Positions 18,094-27,000 of a stretch of DNA of 64,000 bases are shown here, piece by piece. The notes under the pieces were generated by a model. The model ran no database searches, was not told the DNA's origin, and worked only from the letters and a program-made list of their open reading frames with translations. The stretch spans positions 62,001-126,000 of the forward strand of contig CAMAXK010000001.1 in assembly GCA_945862365.1 (NCBI GenBank), in the 5' to 3' direction. The DNA comes from Chlamydia trachomatis. GTDB lineage: Bacteria; Chlamydiota; Chlamydiia; Chlamydiales; 2-12-FULL-49-11. Both the position numbers and the translations under genes were made by a program. The number at the start of each line of letters is the position of its first letter. The first letter of the stretch is position 1.

Positions 18094-19104
18094 ATGCTGA
18101 ACACCCAATTATTGAACCCCATTAAAAGATCGCCATTTCATAGAGCAATTGCAGGTCAATGTAGGTCATTTGGACTTTTTAGTGAAAAACCTTCTAATTC
18201 AAGTGAAAAAGCAAAGACCACTGGAGACCGATTTCTCATTATTCCAAATAATAACCTTCATCCAGACATCCAGCAACTAGCCTCTAAAATTACCGGTCAA
18301 CAAAAATCGATAGTAGCAGGGCTATTATTTTACCCATCACTAGCTACACTTGGACATACTTCAATACTATTATACACCCCTGTTTGCGTAGGATTTCATT
18401 CCTTTGCTATAAGGTGCGTATATCTTGAAGGTTATAAAAAACTTAACTCTGGTGATAAAATCGTAAATGATCCGATTTTCAACGATAAGTTAAGAGAAGA
18501 GATCATTAAAAAAAATATATTTGGATTTCACATCAACTATCAAGGTGATCTTGTTTTTCATAGGGGTCAACCTTCGAATCACTCCCTGTCTAGTTTTAAA
18601 GGAATTAGTCTTTTAAAAGAGCATAAAAGCAATCCGTTTTTATATAGAATAAACTCAATCAGAGATCAAATATTTTCCACCCCAAACTCTCAAATATCCT
18701 ATTTTCATCTTCAAGAAGATGTTCAAAAAGAGGTGGATAAAGTTTTAGTTGCAAGACAACTTCGCTTTCGAGCTTATATGTTATCTGGCTTAGCAACTTC
18801 CATCTTTGGGACAAGATCAAACCTTCTTGGAAGTATTTCTGATTCTCCACCGCTTTGTTTTCTTTCAGGATTAATGCTAGCAAGCTTTCTTCAACAAAGC
18901 TTGGAACTAGGGGTTCAAATGGATGATTTGTGGAAATTAATGAGTGAGAAAAAAGCATCTAAAACTATTATCCATCCAAAATATGCATACTTGTACCCAA
19001 ACTTTAATGACGATAGTGAGAAGTACATCTGTGTGAATATTTTTGGAAATATTGAATTTAGAAATGATAAATCATTTCTATTGCGCAGTGGCCACTTATT
19101 GTAG
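18094..19104 (+). CDS. Hypothetical membrane protein
   Basis: Not recognised. The 336-residue product has a short basic N-terminus and probable membrane segments at about 70-100 (AGLLFYPSLATLGHTSILLY and following) and 228-265 (MLSGLATSIFG and CFLSGLMLASFL), each hairpin-like, with hydrophilic domains between. Paired hydrophobic hairpins resemble chlamydial inclusion-membrane (Inc) proteins, but the signal is weaker than in typical Incs. AAGGAATAGAGTT precedes the ATG. The 267 bases upstream are very AT-rich with no other gene. Its 3' end overlaps the convergent amine oxidase gene by 9 bases. Confidence 0.6.
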   Translation: MLNTQLLNPIKRSPFHRAIAGQCRSFGLFSEKPSNSSEKAKTTGDRFLIIPNNNLHPDIQQLASKITGQQKSIVAGLLFYPSLATLGHTSILLYTPVCVGFHSFAIRCVYLEGYKKLNSGDKIVNDPIFNDKLREEIIKKNIFGFHINYQGDLVFHRGQPSNHSLSSFKGISLLKEHKSNPFLYRINSIRDQIFSTPNSQISYFHLQEDVQKEVDKVLVARQLRFRAYMLSGLATSIFGTRSNLLGSISDSPPLCFLSGLMLASFLQQSLELGVQMDDLWKLMSEKKASKTIIHPKYAYLYPNFNDDSEKYICVNIFGNIEFRNDKSFLLRSGHLL

Positions 19105-20550
19105 TGTTTTCAATGAACCCCTTCTACTTTCTACAATCGCACGCGCCACCCTTTCCCCAGATTCACATGCCGCCTCCATTGTCCCTGGCACATCAAATAA
19201 AATAGAGGTGTGTTCACCAGCAAAATAGAGTTTATCTTCAATTGGGGTAAATAGTGTTTTAAATGTTTCAGCTCGACAAGTTTTTGTTGATAAAAGAGTC
19301 ATTTCTTGCCCGATGCCAACATAAGAGTATGTACCCTTTACATAAGGATCATTTGGCCAGCTGTATCCAGTGGGTCCATTATAAGAAACACCCACCTTAT
19401 CTTCAGCATAAGAAGGATAATTAAATGGAGGGCAATTTTCACCAAACTCCATTTCAATCATTGCCCTTGCATCGGTATAAGCATTTGAAATAGTTTTTGA
19501 AGAAAATATACTGCTATTTCCAGTATGATAAAGTGTGAGTATACGTTCCACATTATCAAAATAAGCTACAACTGCATCGTTAACTAGCACATCTGCTTTG
19601 GGAATAAAGTCATTAAATGGGATCACTATTTTTGCATTTTTCCCATACTCAATATTACAAATAGCCTCTAGTCTTTCAGATGGAATCACATTTCCCTCAA
19701 AGATAATATCTTTATAGACAGAGCAAGGTATAGCTAGCACTAAAATGTCTGCGTTAACCTCTTTTCCATTTTTAAAATTAAGGGTAAATGAACCATCTTC
19801 TTTTTTTGTAACTTTCACTAAAGGCATGTCTAAATGAATCTTTGATCCAAGTCGCTTTTTGATTTCCTCAGGAAGAAGGGAATTTCCCCCCTTCACAGAA
19901 AGAAAATCAACATAGTTATCCCCCTCTGAATTTCCTTGATGAACTGAGCAAATACCTCCAAGCATCATATGGAATAAGGTTTCTGAGTATAAATAAGACA
20001 AATTCTCAATTGTATTACCCTCATAAGCAGCCATTCTAACAGCCAAAACCTTGTACAAAGGATCTTCTGGGTTAACAATTTTATCTAAAATCTCTTTAAC
20101 ACTAGCAGAGGTTTGAGCTAAAGAATCAATTTTGCTTTTAAGTGTTGTCGAATCCACTTCATACCCTTTTAACATCTCACCTTCAGAAATTAACTCCTTC
20201 CCATTAAAATAAGAATACCTCGAATAGACACGGCTAGAGGTAAGCGGTAAGTTAAACTCATTAATCAAACGATGTAAATGAAAAGCCTCTCCCCCATCAC
20301 TAATATTATGTCCCCCTAATTCAGCTGTGCAATTATTTACCTTTGCCGAAAGGATCCGACCACCCACTCGATTTCGAGCTTCATACAAATCAACATTCAT
20401 CCCGGCCTCTTGCAAACGATACGCCGCTGTTAATCCAGCAATTCCCCCACCAATGACAAGTACTTTAGGGTTTTGTTCTGAGGAAAACAAACATATCGCT
20501 GAACTAATCATCGTCATATAAAAAGGTATCCTTAAAAATTGCATGTGCAT
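19096..20550 (-). CDS. Secreted FAD-dependent amine oxidase
   Basis: A flavin monoamine/polyamine oxidase-type protein of about 484 residues. A hydrophobic signal peptide (FLRIPFYMTMISSAICLF) precedes the FAD dinucleotide motif VLVIGGGIAGLTAAYRLQ and ARNRVGGRI; the C-terminal FAD motif KLYFAGEHTS and GTMEAACESGERVA are present. It would oxidise an amine substrate with oxygen and release H2O2 outside the cytoplasm. The ATG at 20550 has AGGGG seven bases upstream; further in-frame ATGs flank it. The exact substrate is open. A polyamine importer lies about 5 kb away, which is suggestive only. Confidence 0.8.
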   Translation of the reverse strand: MHMQFLRIPFYMTMISSAICLFSSEQNPKVLVIGGGIAGLTAAYRLQEAGMNVDLYEARNRVGGRILSAKVNNCTAELGGHNISDGGEAFHLHRLINEFNLPLTSSRVYSRYSYFNGKELISEGEMLKGYEVDSTTLKSKIDSLAQTSASVKEILDKIVNPEDPLYKVLAVRMAAYEGNTIENLSYLYSETLFHMMLGGICSVHQGNSEGDNYVDFLSVKGGNSLLPEEIKKRLGSKIHLDMPLVKVTKKEDGSFTLNFKNGKEVNADILVLAIPCSVYKDIIFEGNVIPSERLEAICNIEYGKNAKIVIPFNDFIPKADVLVNDAVVAYFDNVERILTLYHTGNSSIFSSKTISNAYTDARAMIEMEFGENCPPFNYPSYAEDKVGVSYNGPTGYSWPNDPYVKGTYSYVGIGQEMTLLSTKTCRAETFKTLFTPIEDKLYFAGEHTSILFDVPGTMEAACESGERVARAIVESRRGSLKTLQ

Positions 20551-20652
20551 CGATTTACCCCTAAAATTAATCATTTACGTTTAAAATACTATATTAAAAA
20601 AAAGAGGTTGTCAACATAACCCAATTTCAAATCTTAAAAGTAGATTTGAAAA

Positions 20653-20717
20653 CTCACCTTAGTGAGCAAAGCAAGCGGGTGTTAATATAGATTTTAAATT
20701 CACCTTAAGTAAGATGG
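20653..20717. repeat. Two dispersed palindromic repeats and a fragment of the 61.5-kb repeat
   Basis: CTCACCTTAGTGAG (20653-20666) and CACCTT-AAGT-AAGATGG (20701-20717) belong to a short palindrome family with a CACCTT-N4-AAGATG core seen elsewhere at 25148, 48354 and 61622. Positions 20660-20681 are also identical, in reverse complement, to 61495-61516 in the MITE-like element. Confidence 0.6.
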
Positions 20718-20770
20718 GTTGAAAAGTGAGGGAAAGGTCCTTATACTACTTCCAAAAAACGAAGGTTTTT

Positions 20771-21337
20771 ATGACTGAAATTCAAAATAATCATTCCATA
20801 GATAACCCTAAATTCCTAGCTGTTATATTTACTCTCGTTTGCTCATTGCTTACGCTATTTCTATCATTTTTCGGATATTTGCATATTATTTTATCGCTTG
20901 ATCAATTTGCATTACGTCATGAAATACCCAATATGATACATATTTTTTTGTATATATTATTGTACTAATTATTTTTCTACCCTCTATCTGTCTTGATCTG
21001 ATCTGGTTAAAATATACTAAATCTAAATATCGTAATTTATCCAGTTACTCAGACAATTGTTCAATAGAACAAGCAAAAGCTAAATATACCATGTATATAT
21101 GGCGTGTTAATAATATACTTCTTGTACCCTTCTTTTGGTTGATTTATCTTACAAGTCTCACCTCATCTTTCCCTCTTTTCCCTGTTTTATCACTGTTGTC
21201 TAGTCCTTTCTAACCTATTATCTTTAAAAAAAGCTTACTACAAAACGGCTCGTCTTTCTGTCCTTCTACCCCTTTTTTGCTTTGCTTTTTTATTCTTTGT
21301 GAAAATATTATCTTTCGCGGATAAATCGATCACTTGA
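20771..21337 (+). pseudogene. Frameshifted small membrane protein gene
   Basis: Three overlapping reading frames together encode about 188 residues of a multi-pass membrane protein. The first part (ATG 20771, GAAGG before it) runs MTEIQNNHSIDNP and one membrane segment to about 20950. At a run of seven T (20943-20949) one extra base would restore the frame, giving VYIIVLIIFLPSICLDLIW and on to about 21180, where a second shift leads to a basic linker and a last membrane segment ending at TGA 21335-21337. Codon use stays gene-like through both shifts. Either a recent pseudogene or homopolymer sequence errors. Family not recognised. Confidence 0.65.
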
Positions 21338-21417
21338 GTTTTTTCAGCCGTAAACACCTTGAAGAATAAGAAAAAAACCTCTAAACTTGTGAGATTCTCT
21401 TTTTAAAAAGGCACTCG

Positions 21418-22023
21418 ATGAAATACCCAAAAGCATTAACTACGTTAATTAGTAATCTTCAAAAACTTCCTGGAGTGGGGGCTAAAACTGCTGAAAGATA
21501 CGGTTTTGATCTCATTTCTTGGTCTAAGGGGGATCTTGAGATATTCAGTCGTCATCTTTTTGATTTAAAAAATAAATTAGGTACGTGCGATGTTTGTCAT
21601 GCACTTCTTGATAAAAGTGAGGAAAAGCCTTGCGTGTACTGCGATGAGGAAAAAAGGGATAAAACACACCTTTGCATATTATCTTCCCAAAAAGATCTAT
21701 TTTCAGTGGAGGCAACCCATATGTTTCTTGGGATGTATCATATATTAGATGGATTACTCTCCCCTGCAAATAATTTTTCTTCAAAAAATTTACATTTAGA
21801 TGCGCTTAAAGCCCGTATTAAAGAACTTGGAGTAAGGGAAATTATCCTTGCCTTAGATTCCACCTTAGAGGGGGATGCTACTTCTTTATTTTTAAAGAAG
21901 GAGTTAGAGGGGTTTGGGGTGAAAATTTCAAGACTTGCTCTTGGTATGCCAATAGGTAGTTGTTTAGATTTTATTGATGAGGGAACACTTTCAAAGGCTT
22001 TATCAGAAAGAACTTTATTTTAA
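21418..22023 (+). CDS. recR: Recombination mediator RecR
   Basis: With RecO it loads RecA on SSB-coated DNA. The 201-residue product has the helix-hairpin-helix LQKLPGVGAKTAERYGF, the C4 zinc finger (CDVC, then PCVYC) at about 59-79, and the Toprim domain. First gene of the conserved chlamydial recR-bamA-skp-lpxD cluster, 49 bases before bamA. Confidence 0.95.
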   Translation: MKYPKALTTLISNLQKLPGVGAKTAERYGFDLISWSKGDLEIFSRHLFDLKNKLGTCDVCHALLDKSEEKPCVYCDEEKRDKTHLCILSSQKDLFSVEATHMFLGMYHILDGLLSPANNFSSKNLHLDALKARIKELGVREIILALDSTLEGDATSLFLKKELEGFGVKISRLALGMPIGSCLDFIDEGTLSKALSERTLF

Positions 22024-22072
22024 TCAAGAATTTCTCTATCATTTGAAAAAAATTCTCAGACAAAGGCATTAA

Positions 22073-24562
22073 ATGAAAACAACAATTTTAGCTGCTCTTC
22101 TCACCTTCTCTTCTGTGTTATTGGGTAATCCGATAGTAGCTGACTCCTATGAAAATATGGATGTAGGCGGCGTTACTGTGGATGTTACAAATGCACCAAG
22201 AAGCTCTCAAGATAAAGATGCAGATGTATTAATTGAAATGCGTCTTAAAGCTGGTGATAAATTTAATCAAGTAGCTTTTGATAAAGATTTAAAAACTCTT
22301 TCTGAGAAATACCAAATTGTAGATCCTAAAATTACACAAAAAGATGGTAAACTTTACATCCATCTTAACATCACCCTACGTCCAAAAATTGTAAAATTTA
22401 TTGTTGAAGGTTCAAAATATACTCAGAAGAAGATTTTAGAAAAAGGTGAGCTAAAAACTCCGATGGAGTATAACAGGGGTGAGTTCTATAAGTCTATTAC
22501 AGATATTAGAGATTGGCTCATCAAACGAGGTTATTTTAAGGCAGATGTCACATATAAAATAGATGAAGTTCCAGGAACTCTTGAGGCAATAGCCCATATC
22601 TATATTGACACAGGACCTTTAGGGCATATTGGCAAGATTGAATTACATGGCTTTACTAAAAAAGAAGAAAAAGCTATCTACGGAATGATCAAATCCTCCA
22701 AATTCAACATTCTTACCAATTGGTTGATTGGTAGTGGTGTGTTAAGGGATGATGATCTTGATAGAGATATCACTTTAATCACTCACCATATTCAAAATGA
22801 GGGTTACATTGATGCAAAGGTAAAGATTGAGATTCTTACTGCACCAAATGATAAGCTAATATTGGATATCTCCCTTGATAGAGGTGAACTCTATCATGTA
22901 GGCACTATTAAAGTGGAGGGAAATACTCTTGAGACATCAGAGGAATTAGAAAAGATTATATCCATCAAAGAGGGTGATGTTTTTAAAACTGAAAAAGTCA
23001 CCTCTTCTCAAGAGGGGATAAAAGAGCTTTACACTAAGAAGGGTTATCTTGATACAAGCGTTGGTTATGAACTTGTTCCTGCAGAAAACTACACCTACAA
23101 CATCGTCTATAATGTTGAGGAGTCAGCAAGATACAAAGTTGGTTTGATTGTTGTTTCTGGTAATAAGAGAACTCATAATAATGTGGTCTACAACAATATT
23201 GACATTAAGCCCGGTGAAGTATTTGATTCCTCAAAGATGAAACAGACTCAAAACCGTCTTCAATCTACGGGATATTTTAAAAATGTAAGCGTTTATGCTG
23301 TCACCAATGATGGCTTAGATAGCCCTGATGGTCAATATAGAGATGTAGTGGTTGAGCTCGAGGAAAACAGAACTGCAGCTCTTCATTTTAGTGCCGGTGC
23401 CAACTCTGCAAGCAATATTTTTGGTGAACTTAGTTTAAGTGAACAAAATTTTGATTTAAACGGAATCACAAACTTTTGGACCGAAGGCTTGAAAAGCTTT
23501 CGAGGCGCAGGTCAACATATGGATATCAAAGCTATGGTTGCCGCTAAAGAATTAAGTGCATCTGTTTCTTGGGTGAACCCTTACATCAATGACTCGCTTT
23601 GGCGCTTTGGTATAGATTTACAAGCTAAAAAAGATGCTACGATTGCAGATTATAACCTTTACACATTTGGTGGAAGCACAAGCGCCATCTATCCAATCAA
23701 TCCATTTTTTACAAGCGGTGTTAAGTGGAGACTTAGAGATTCAATCATCAAACTTAATGATTTAAATATAACTACCGTAGTAAATGGGGCAAACACAGAA
23801 GCTACCCCTACTGAAGTAGCTCTTGATGAAAAAGCGCTAAGAAATAATGGTATTGTCTCTGGTGGAGCAATTCTATTTGGTTATAATACAACGGATAACC
23901 CTTATGTGCCACATAGAGGGTTAAGATCAAACTTAACTATGGAATTTGCAGGTTTGTTAAGAAATGCTCCTAATGTTCGTGACTTTCCGTTTTTGAACTT
24001 CGGGTACTCAAATTCCTATTATGTCCCTCTTTGGAAAAATGCGACATTCAAAGTTAGAGGTGATTTACACTTTATCCTACCTCTTTGGGAGGGAACTTCG
24101 GCTGACTTTCCTATCACAGAGAAATTTCTCCTTGGCGGGGTTGGTACAGTAAGAGGTTATGCTCAAGGGCAAGTAGGGCCATATTATGGAACTACACCTG
24201 GTGATCCAAAGGGTGGAATCTCTTCAGGATTGTTTTCTATAGAGGTTTTACAAAAAATCATAGCACCTCTTGATATCTTTGCATTTTTTGATGCAGGGGT
24301 GGTATCGGAAAGACCATTTAGCTTTTCAGAAGATCGATTTAGATTCAGTCAGTTGACAAAAGGCACAAGCCCATTTAAAACTACAGCCGGGGTTGGTATT
24401 AGGTTAAACCTTGGACAACCCTTACCTTTTGTTCTTGGTTATGGATACCCTTTTAATCCTGATCCAATGCCTGTTGTAGTTAATGAGAAAGGGGAACCTC
24501 AAAAACCTGATCGGAATCCTCAGATTCAAAATGTCTTCTTTTCAATGTCTGGTCAGTTTTAG
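22073..24562 (+). CDS. bamA: Outer-membrane assembly factor BamA
   Basis: Core subunit that inserts beta-barrel proteins in the outer membrane. A signal peptide (first 18-24 residues) is followed by five POTRA repeats to about residue 430 (for example VKFIVEGSKYTQKKI, IGKIELHGFTKKEEKAI, VGTIKVEGNTLETSEELEK, VGLIVVSGNKRTHNNVV) and a C-terminal barrel with the diagnostic GGVGTVRGYAQGQVGP motif, ending in SMSGQF. Length 829 is close to the chlamydial norm of about 790. A strong hairpin follows it. Confidence 0.96.
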   Translation: MKTTILAALLTFSSVLLGNPIVADSYENMDVGGVTVDVTNAPRSSQDKDADVLIEMRLKAGDKFNQVAFDKDLKTLSEKYQIVDPKITQKDGKLYIHLNITLRPKIVKFIVEGSKYTQKKILEKGELKTPMEYNRGEFYKSITDIRDWLIKRGYFKADVTYKIDEVPGTLEAIAHIYIDTGPLGHIGKIELHGFTKKEEKAIYGMIKSSKFNILTNWLIGSGVLRDDDLDRDITLITHHIQNEGYIDAKVKIEILTAPNDKLILDISLDRGELYHVGTIKVEGNTLETSEELEKIISIKEGDVFKTEKVTSSQEGIKELYTKKGYLDTSVGYELVPAENYTYNIVYNVEESARYKVGLIVVSGNKRTHNNVVYNNIDIKPGEVFDSSKMKQTQNRLQSTGYFKNVSVYAVTNDGLDSPDGQYRDVVVELEENRTAALHFSAGANSASNIFGELSLSEQNFDLNGITNFWTEGLKSFRGAGQHMDIKAMVAAKELSASVSWVNPYINDSLWRFGIDLQAKKDATIADYNLYTFGGSTSAIYPINPFFTSGVKWRLRDSIIKLNDLNITTVVNGANTEATPTEVALDEKALRNNGIVSGGAILFGYNTTDNPYVPHRGLRSNLTMEFAGLLRNAPNVRDFPFLNFGYSNSYYVPLWKNATFKVRGDLHFILPLWEGTSADFPITEKFLLGGVGTVRGYAQGQVGPYYGTTPGDPKGGISSGLFSIEVLQKIIAPLDIFAFFDAGVVSERPFSFSEDRFRFSQLTKGTSPFKTTAGVGIRLNLGQPLPFVLGYGYPFNPDPMPVVVNEKGEPQKPDRNPQIQNVFFSMSGQF

Positions 24563-24583
24563 TCTGAATCTGCATACCCAATT

Positions 24584-24618
24584 AAAAAGCTTCATCATTA
24601 ATGTTGAAGCTTTTTTTT
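24584..24618 (+). terminator. Rho-independent terminator after bamA
   Basis: AAAAGCTTCA and TGAAGCTTTT pair around a short loop and are followed by eight T, separating recR-bamA from the downstream genes. Confidence 0.85.
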
Positions 24619-24655
24619 ATAACTATAACTTGTTGTATAAAAGTCAATAAAGTGC

Positions 24656-24684
24656 TTGAAATCAACTTCTTTGTATATTAAAAT
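24656..24684 (+). promoter_or_regulatory. Promoter of small secreted protein gene
   Basis: TTGAAA (24656-24661) and TAAAAT (24679-24684) are separated by exactly 17 bases, 33 bases upstream of the ATG at 24718. Confidence 0.65.
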
Positions 24685-24717
24685 GACAATTGTATAACCC
24701 AAACAAAAGGATTGAAA

Positions 24718-24936
24718 ATGATCAACAATAAAAACTTATTCGGATCTGTTGCTGTAGCATTAGCAGTTGCAGCTTATCCATTATTTGCTTCAGAAGTTGC
24801 ACAAGAGCAAGAGCAAGTGCAAGTGCAAATTGAAGAAGCAGCTCCAGTTGCAGAAGAAGCAGCTCCAGCTCCAGCTCCAGCTCCAGCGGCAGAAGAAGCT
24901 GCAACAGCTGATTGCGAGTGCAGTTCATCAAACTAA
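24718..24936 (+). CDS. Small secreted Ala/Glu/Pro-rich protein
   Basis: A 72-residue protein with its own promoter, ribosome-binding site (AAGG seven bases before ATG) and terminator. Residues 1-25 form a signal peptide ending ...AAYPLFASEV. The mature part is acidic and repetitive: EQEQVQVQ, two AAPVAEEAAP-type units, an APAPAPAP run, then a C-terminal tail DCECSSSN with two Cys. The monocistronic unit and repetitive composition suggest an abundant small envelope or periplasmic protein, possibly disulfide-linked through the CxC tail. It is inserted between bamA and skp, which adjoin in Chlamydia. No family recognised. Confidence 0.75.
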   Translation: MINNKNLFGSVAVALAVAAYPLFASEVAQEQEQVQVQIEEAAPVAEEAAPAPAPAPAAEEAATADCECSSSN

Positions 24937-24981
24937 GGTCTTTTAAAAAGTCTATTTGATTTTTTAAAGCACTAAAAAAGG

Positions 24982-25011
24982 GCCTCATATTTAATATGAG
25001 GTCTTTTTTTT
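24982..25011 (+). terminator. Rho-independent terminator after small secreted protein gene
   Basis: CCTCATAT and ATATGAGG pair around TTA, then GTC and a long T run. Compact and strong. Confidence 0.9.
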
Positions 25012-25147
25012 ATACAATACCACCTTGTATAACAATCACCACCCTTATCAACTAGAAAATGATTTTAAAGCCCTCCCCTCTGATTTTTGTATTTTTTATA
25101 GTTATTTTTTTTAATCAAAATGAATTTCGAAAAAAGTCTATTCTAAA

Positions 25148-25167
25148 TTCACCTTGTAGAAGATGAA
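25148..25167. repeat. Dispersed palindromic repeat (TTCACCTT-GTAG-AAGATGAA)
   Basis: A 20-base imperfect palindrome of the CACCTT-N4-AAGATG family, in the 331-base gap between the small secreted gene and skp. The gap also holds the preceding terminator and the skp promoter. Confidence 0.6.
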
Positions 25168-25205
25168 TAATCAGTTGAATCTTGTAAAAATGTCTAATAG
25201 ACATC

Positions 25206-25234
25206 TTGCATTAAACCTTTTATTGATGTATACT
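25206..25234 (+). promoter_or_regulatory. Promoter of skp-lpxD
   Basis: TTGCAT (25206-25211) and TATACT (25229-25234) with 17-base spacing, 33 bases before the skp ATG. Confidence 0.65.
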
Positions 25235-25267
25235 AGACTATGTTTTAACCAATTTTAAGGATAAAGA

Positions 25268-25858
25268 ATGTTTTTTAATAAAAGAAATTTATTGACATCT
25301 TGTGTAGCTTTTACAATCGCAACAATGCCTCTTATGGCAAAGCAGTCTGCCGATACTGCAAGAATTGTTGATTTTGGAAAGTGTTACACAGACTCTCAAT
25401 ATGGTAAAAGAGAGCAAGAAAATTTTACTCAGATGAAAAGCCAAATGGAGGCTGCAATCAAAGAGCTTTCTGATCAAATGACTGAAGCAAGCGCAAAGCT
25501 TGACGATGAGTTCACACGTGATTCACTAAGCCCAGAGGCTGAGAAAAAACTTCAAGAAGAGATGCAAACTCTCTCATCTGAGCTACAAAGATATCAGCAG
25601 CAATATTACTACATGCTTCAGCAAGCAAATATGAAGACTATGAACACCATGGCTGACAAAATTAAAGAAGCTTCTGGAAGCATTGCGAAAGAAAAGCACT
25701 ACTCATTAATTGTTAATAAAGATCAAGTGTTTCATTTCACACCAGATCTAGAGATCACAGACGAAGTGATTGTTAAACTTGATGACATGTTTAAGGTTGA
25801 GACTGCAAATATGGAAAAAGTAAAGGCAGAACTTTCTAAAAAGGGTGCTGCTAAGTAA
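25268..25858 (+). CDS. skp: Periplasmic chaperone Skp/OmpH family
   Basis: Carries unfolded outer-membrane proteins to BamA. The 196-residue protein has a signal peptide ending MPLMAKQS, the short strand ARIVDFGKCY, a long charged coiled-coil pair (about 40-145, with QKK/SSELQRYQQQYYYML) and the closing strands YSLIVNKDQVFHF that define the Skp body. AAGGATAAAGA precedes the ATG. Its stop overlaps the lpxD start in TAATG, so the two are translationally coupled. Confidence 0.93.
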   Translation: MFFNKRNLLTSCVAFTIATMPLMAKQSADTARIVDFGKCYTDSQYGKREQENFTQMKSQMEAAIKELSDQMTEASAKLDDEFTRDSLSPEAEKKLQEEMQTLSSELQRYQQQYYYMLQQANMKTMNTMADKIKEASGSIAKEKHYSLIVNKDQVFHFTPDLEITDEVIVKLDDMFKVETANMEKVKAELSKKGAAK

Positions 25859-26910
25859 TGCTTACCCAAAAAAGCTACACTTTAAAGGAACTTGCTACGC
25901 ATCTTTCCACTGACTACAGTGGTAATGAGTTAGTTATAGTTTCAGGTGTTAGTAATTTGGAAGAGGCTAAAATAAATGAGGTGACCTTTCTTGCAAATGA
26001 TAGGTACACCTCTTTTTTAAAAAAGACTGGTGCTGGAATCATTTGTGTAGATAGGAAAACTGAGCTACAGTCTGATAAAAATTATCTTATTTCAGATGAC
26101 CCTTCATTAACATTTGAAGCAATTTGTGATCTTTTATTACAAGATCATTCTAAAAGTGGGTTTTCAAACATACACCCTACTGCCTGTATTCATGAATCAG
26201 CTTCTATTGGAAATGATGTAGAAATAGGTCCTTATGTTGTTATTGATAGAGATGTAACAGTAGGCAATAAAACGGTCATTTACCCTCATGTATACATTGG
26301 ACCAAAATGCACAATTGGAGAAGATTGTATTATTCATTCAAATGTTAGTATCAGAGAAGATTCTCATTTAGGCAATAGGGTGATATTACAGCCTGGTTGT
26401 GTAATTGGTAATTGTGGATTTGGCTATTCCTCGGATAAAAAAACAGGTGTCCACTCAAAAACTAAGCAACTTGGATCAACTGTACTAGAAGATGATGTAG
26501 AAATTGGCTCAAACTCATGTGTAGATCGTTCAAGATTTGAAAAGACAGTAGTAAAAAAAGGGACCAAAGTAGCCAACCTTTCTATCATCGGGCACAATTG
26601 TCAAATTGGTGAGCACAATTTAATTTTATCACAAAGTGGCTTAGCTGGTTCTGTAAAGACAGGCAACCATGTAATCATTGCTGCTCAATGTGGCATTGTA
26701 GGACATACCGAAATTGCAAGTGGCGTAAAGCTTATTGCAAGATCGGCAACATCAAAATCTTTAACAACCCCTAACGGATATTATGGCGGAACCCCCGCTC
26801 AACCTTTAATGAAGGCTGTTGCTGAACTTGTTGCAATAAAAAAACTTCCAGAAGTGTTAAAAAAACTTAAAAAAGCAGAAAAATTTCTTGATTCCATAGA
26901 ATCCTCATAG
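25858..26910 (+). CDS. lpxD: UDP-3-O-acylglucosamine N-acyltransferase
   Basis: Third step of lipid A synthesis: adds an N-linked hydroxyacyl chain from ACP. The N-terminal uridine-binding domain (VSNLEEAKINEVTFLAN) is followed by left-handed beta-helix hexapeptide repeats from about 100 to 290 (SIGNDVEIGPYVVIDRDVTVGN). The catalytic His lies in IIGHNCQIGEHN, and the C-terminal helix VAELVAIKKLPEVLKKLKKAEK is typical. Length 350 is normal. It shares a transcript with skp. Confidence 0.95.
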   Translation: MLTQKSYTLKELATHLSTDYSGNELVIVSGVSNLEEAKINEVTFLANDRYTSFLKKTGAGIICVDRKTELQSDKNYLISDDPSLTFEAICDLLLQDHSKSGFSNIHPTACIHESASIGNDVEIGPYVVIDRDVTVGNKTVIYPHVYIGPKCTIGEDCIIHSNVSIREDSHLGNRVILQPGCVIGNCGFGYSSDKKTGVHSKTKQLGSTVLEDDVEIGSNSCVDRSRFEKTVVKKGTKVANLSIIGHNCQIGEHNLILSQSGLAGSVKTGNHVIIAAQCGIVGHTEIASGVKLIARSATSKSLTTPNGYYGGTPAQPLMKAVAELVAIKKLPEVLKKLKKAEKFLDSIESS

Positions 26911-27000
26911 ACTTTAAAACCTAAGGTTGTAAAGAATCTTTAGATGGGCTAGTATTAAGTATAAATAAGTCGAAAGTATCCTAAAAGGCATAGGTTCCTA

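Noticed and set aside
24722-24988. Leu-rich 88-codon frame opposite the small secreted gene
   Set aside because: Composition mirrors the Ala/Pro/Glu repeats; no ribosome-binding site, and the plus-strand gene has promoter, signal peptide and terminator.
26900-26950. Palindrome CTTTAAAACC/GGTTGTAAAG after lpxD as terminator
   Set aside because: Short imperfect stem without a T-run.
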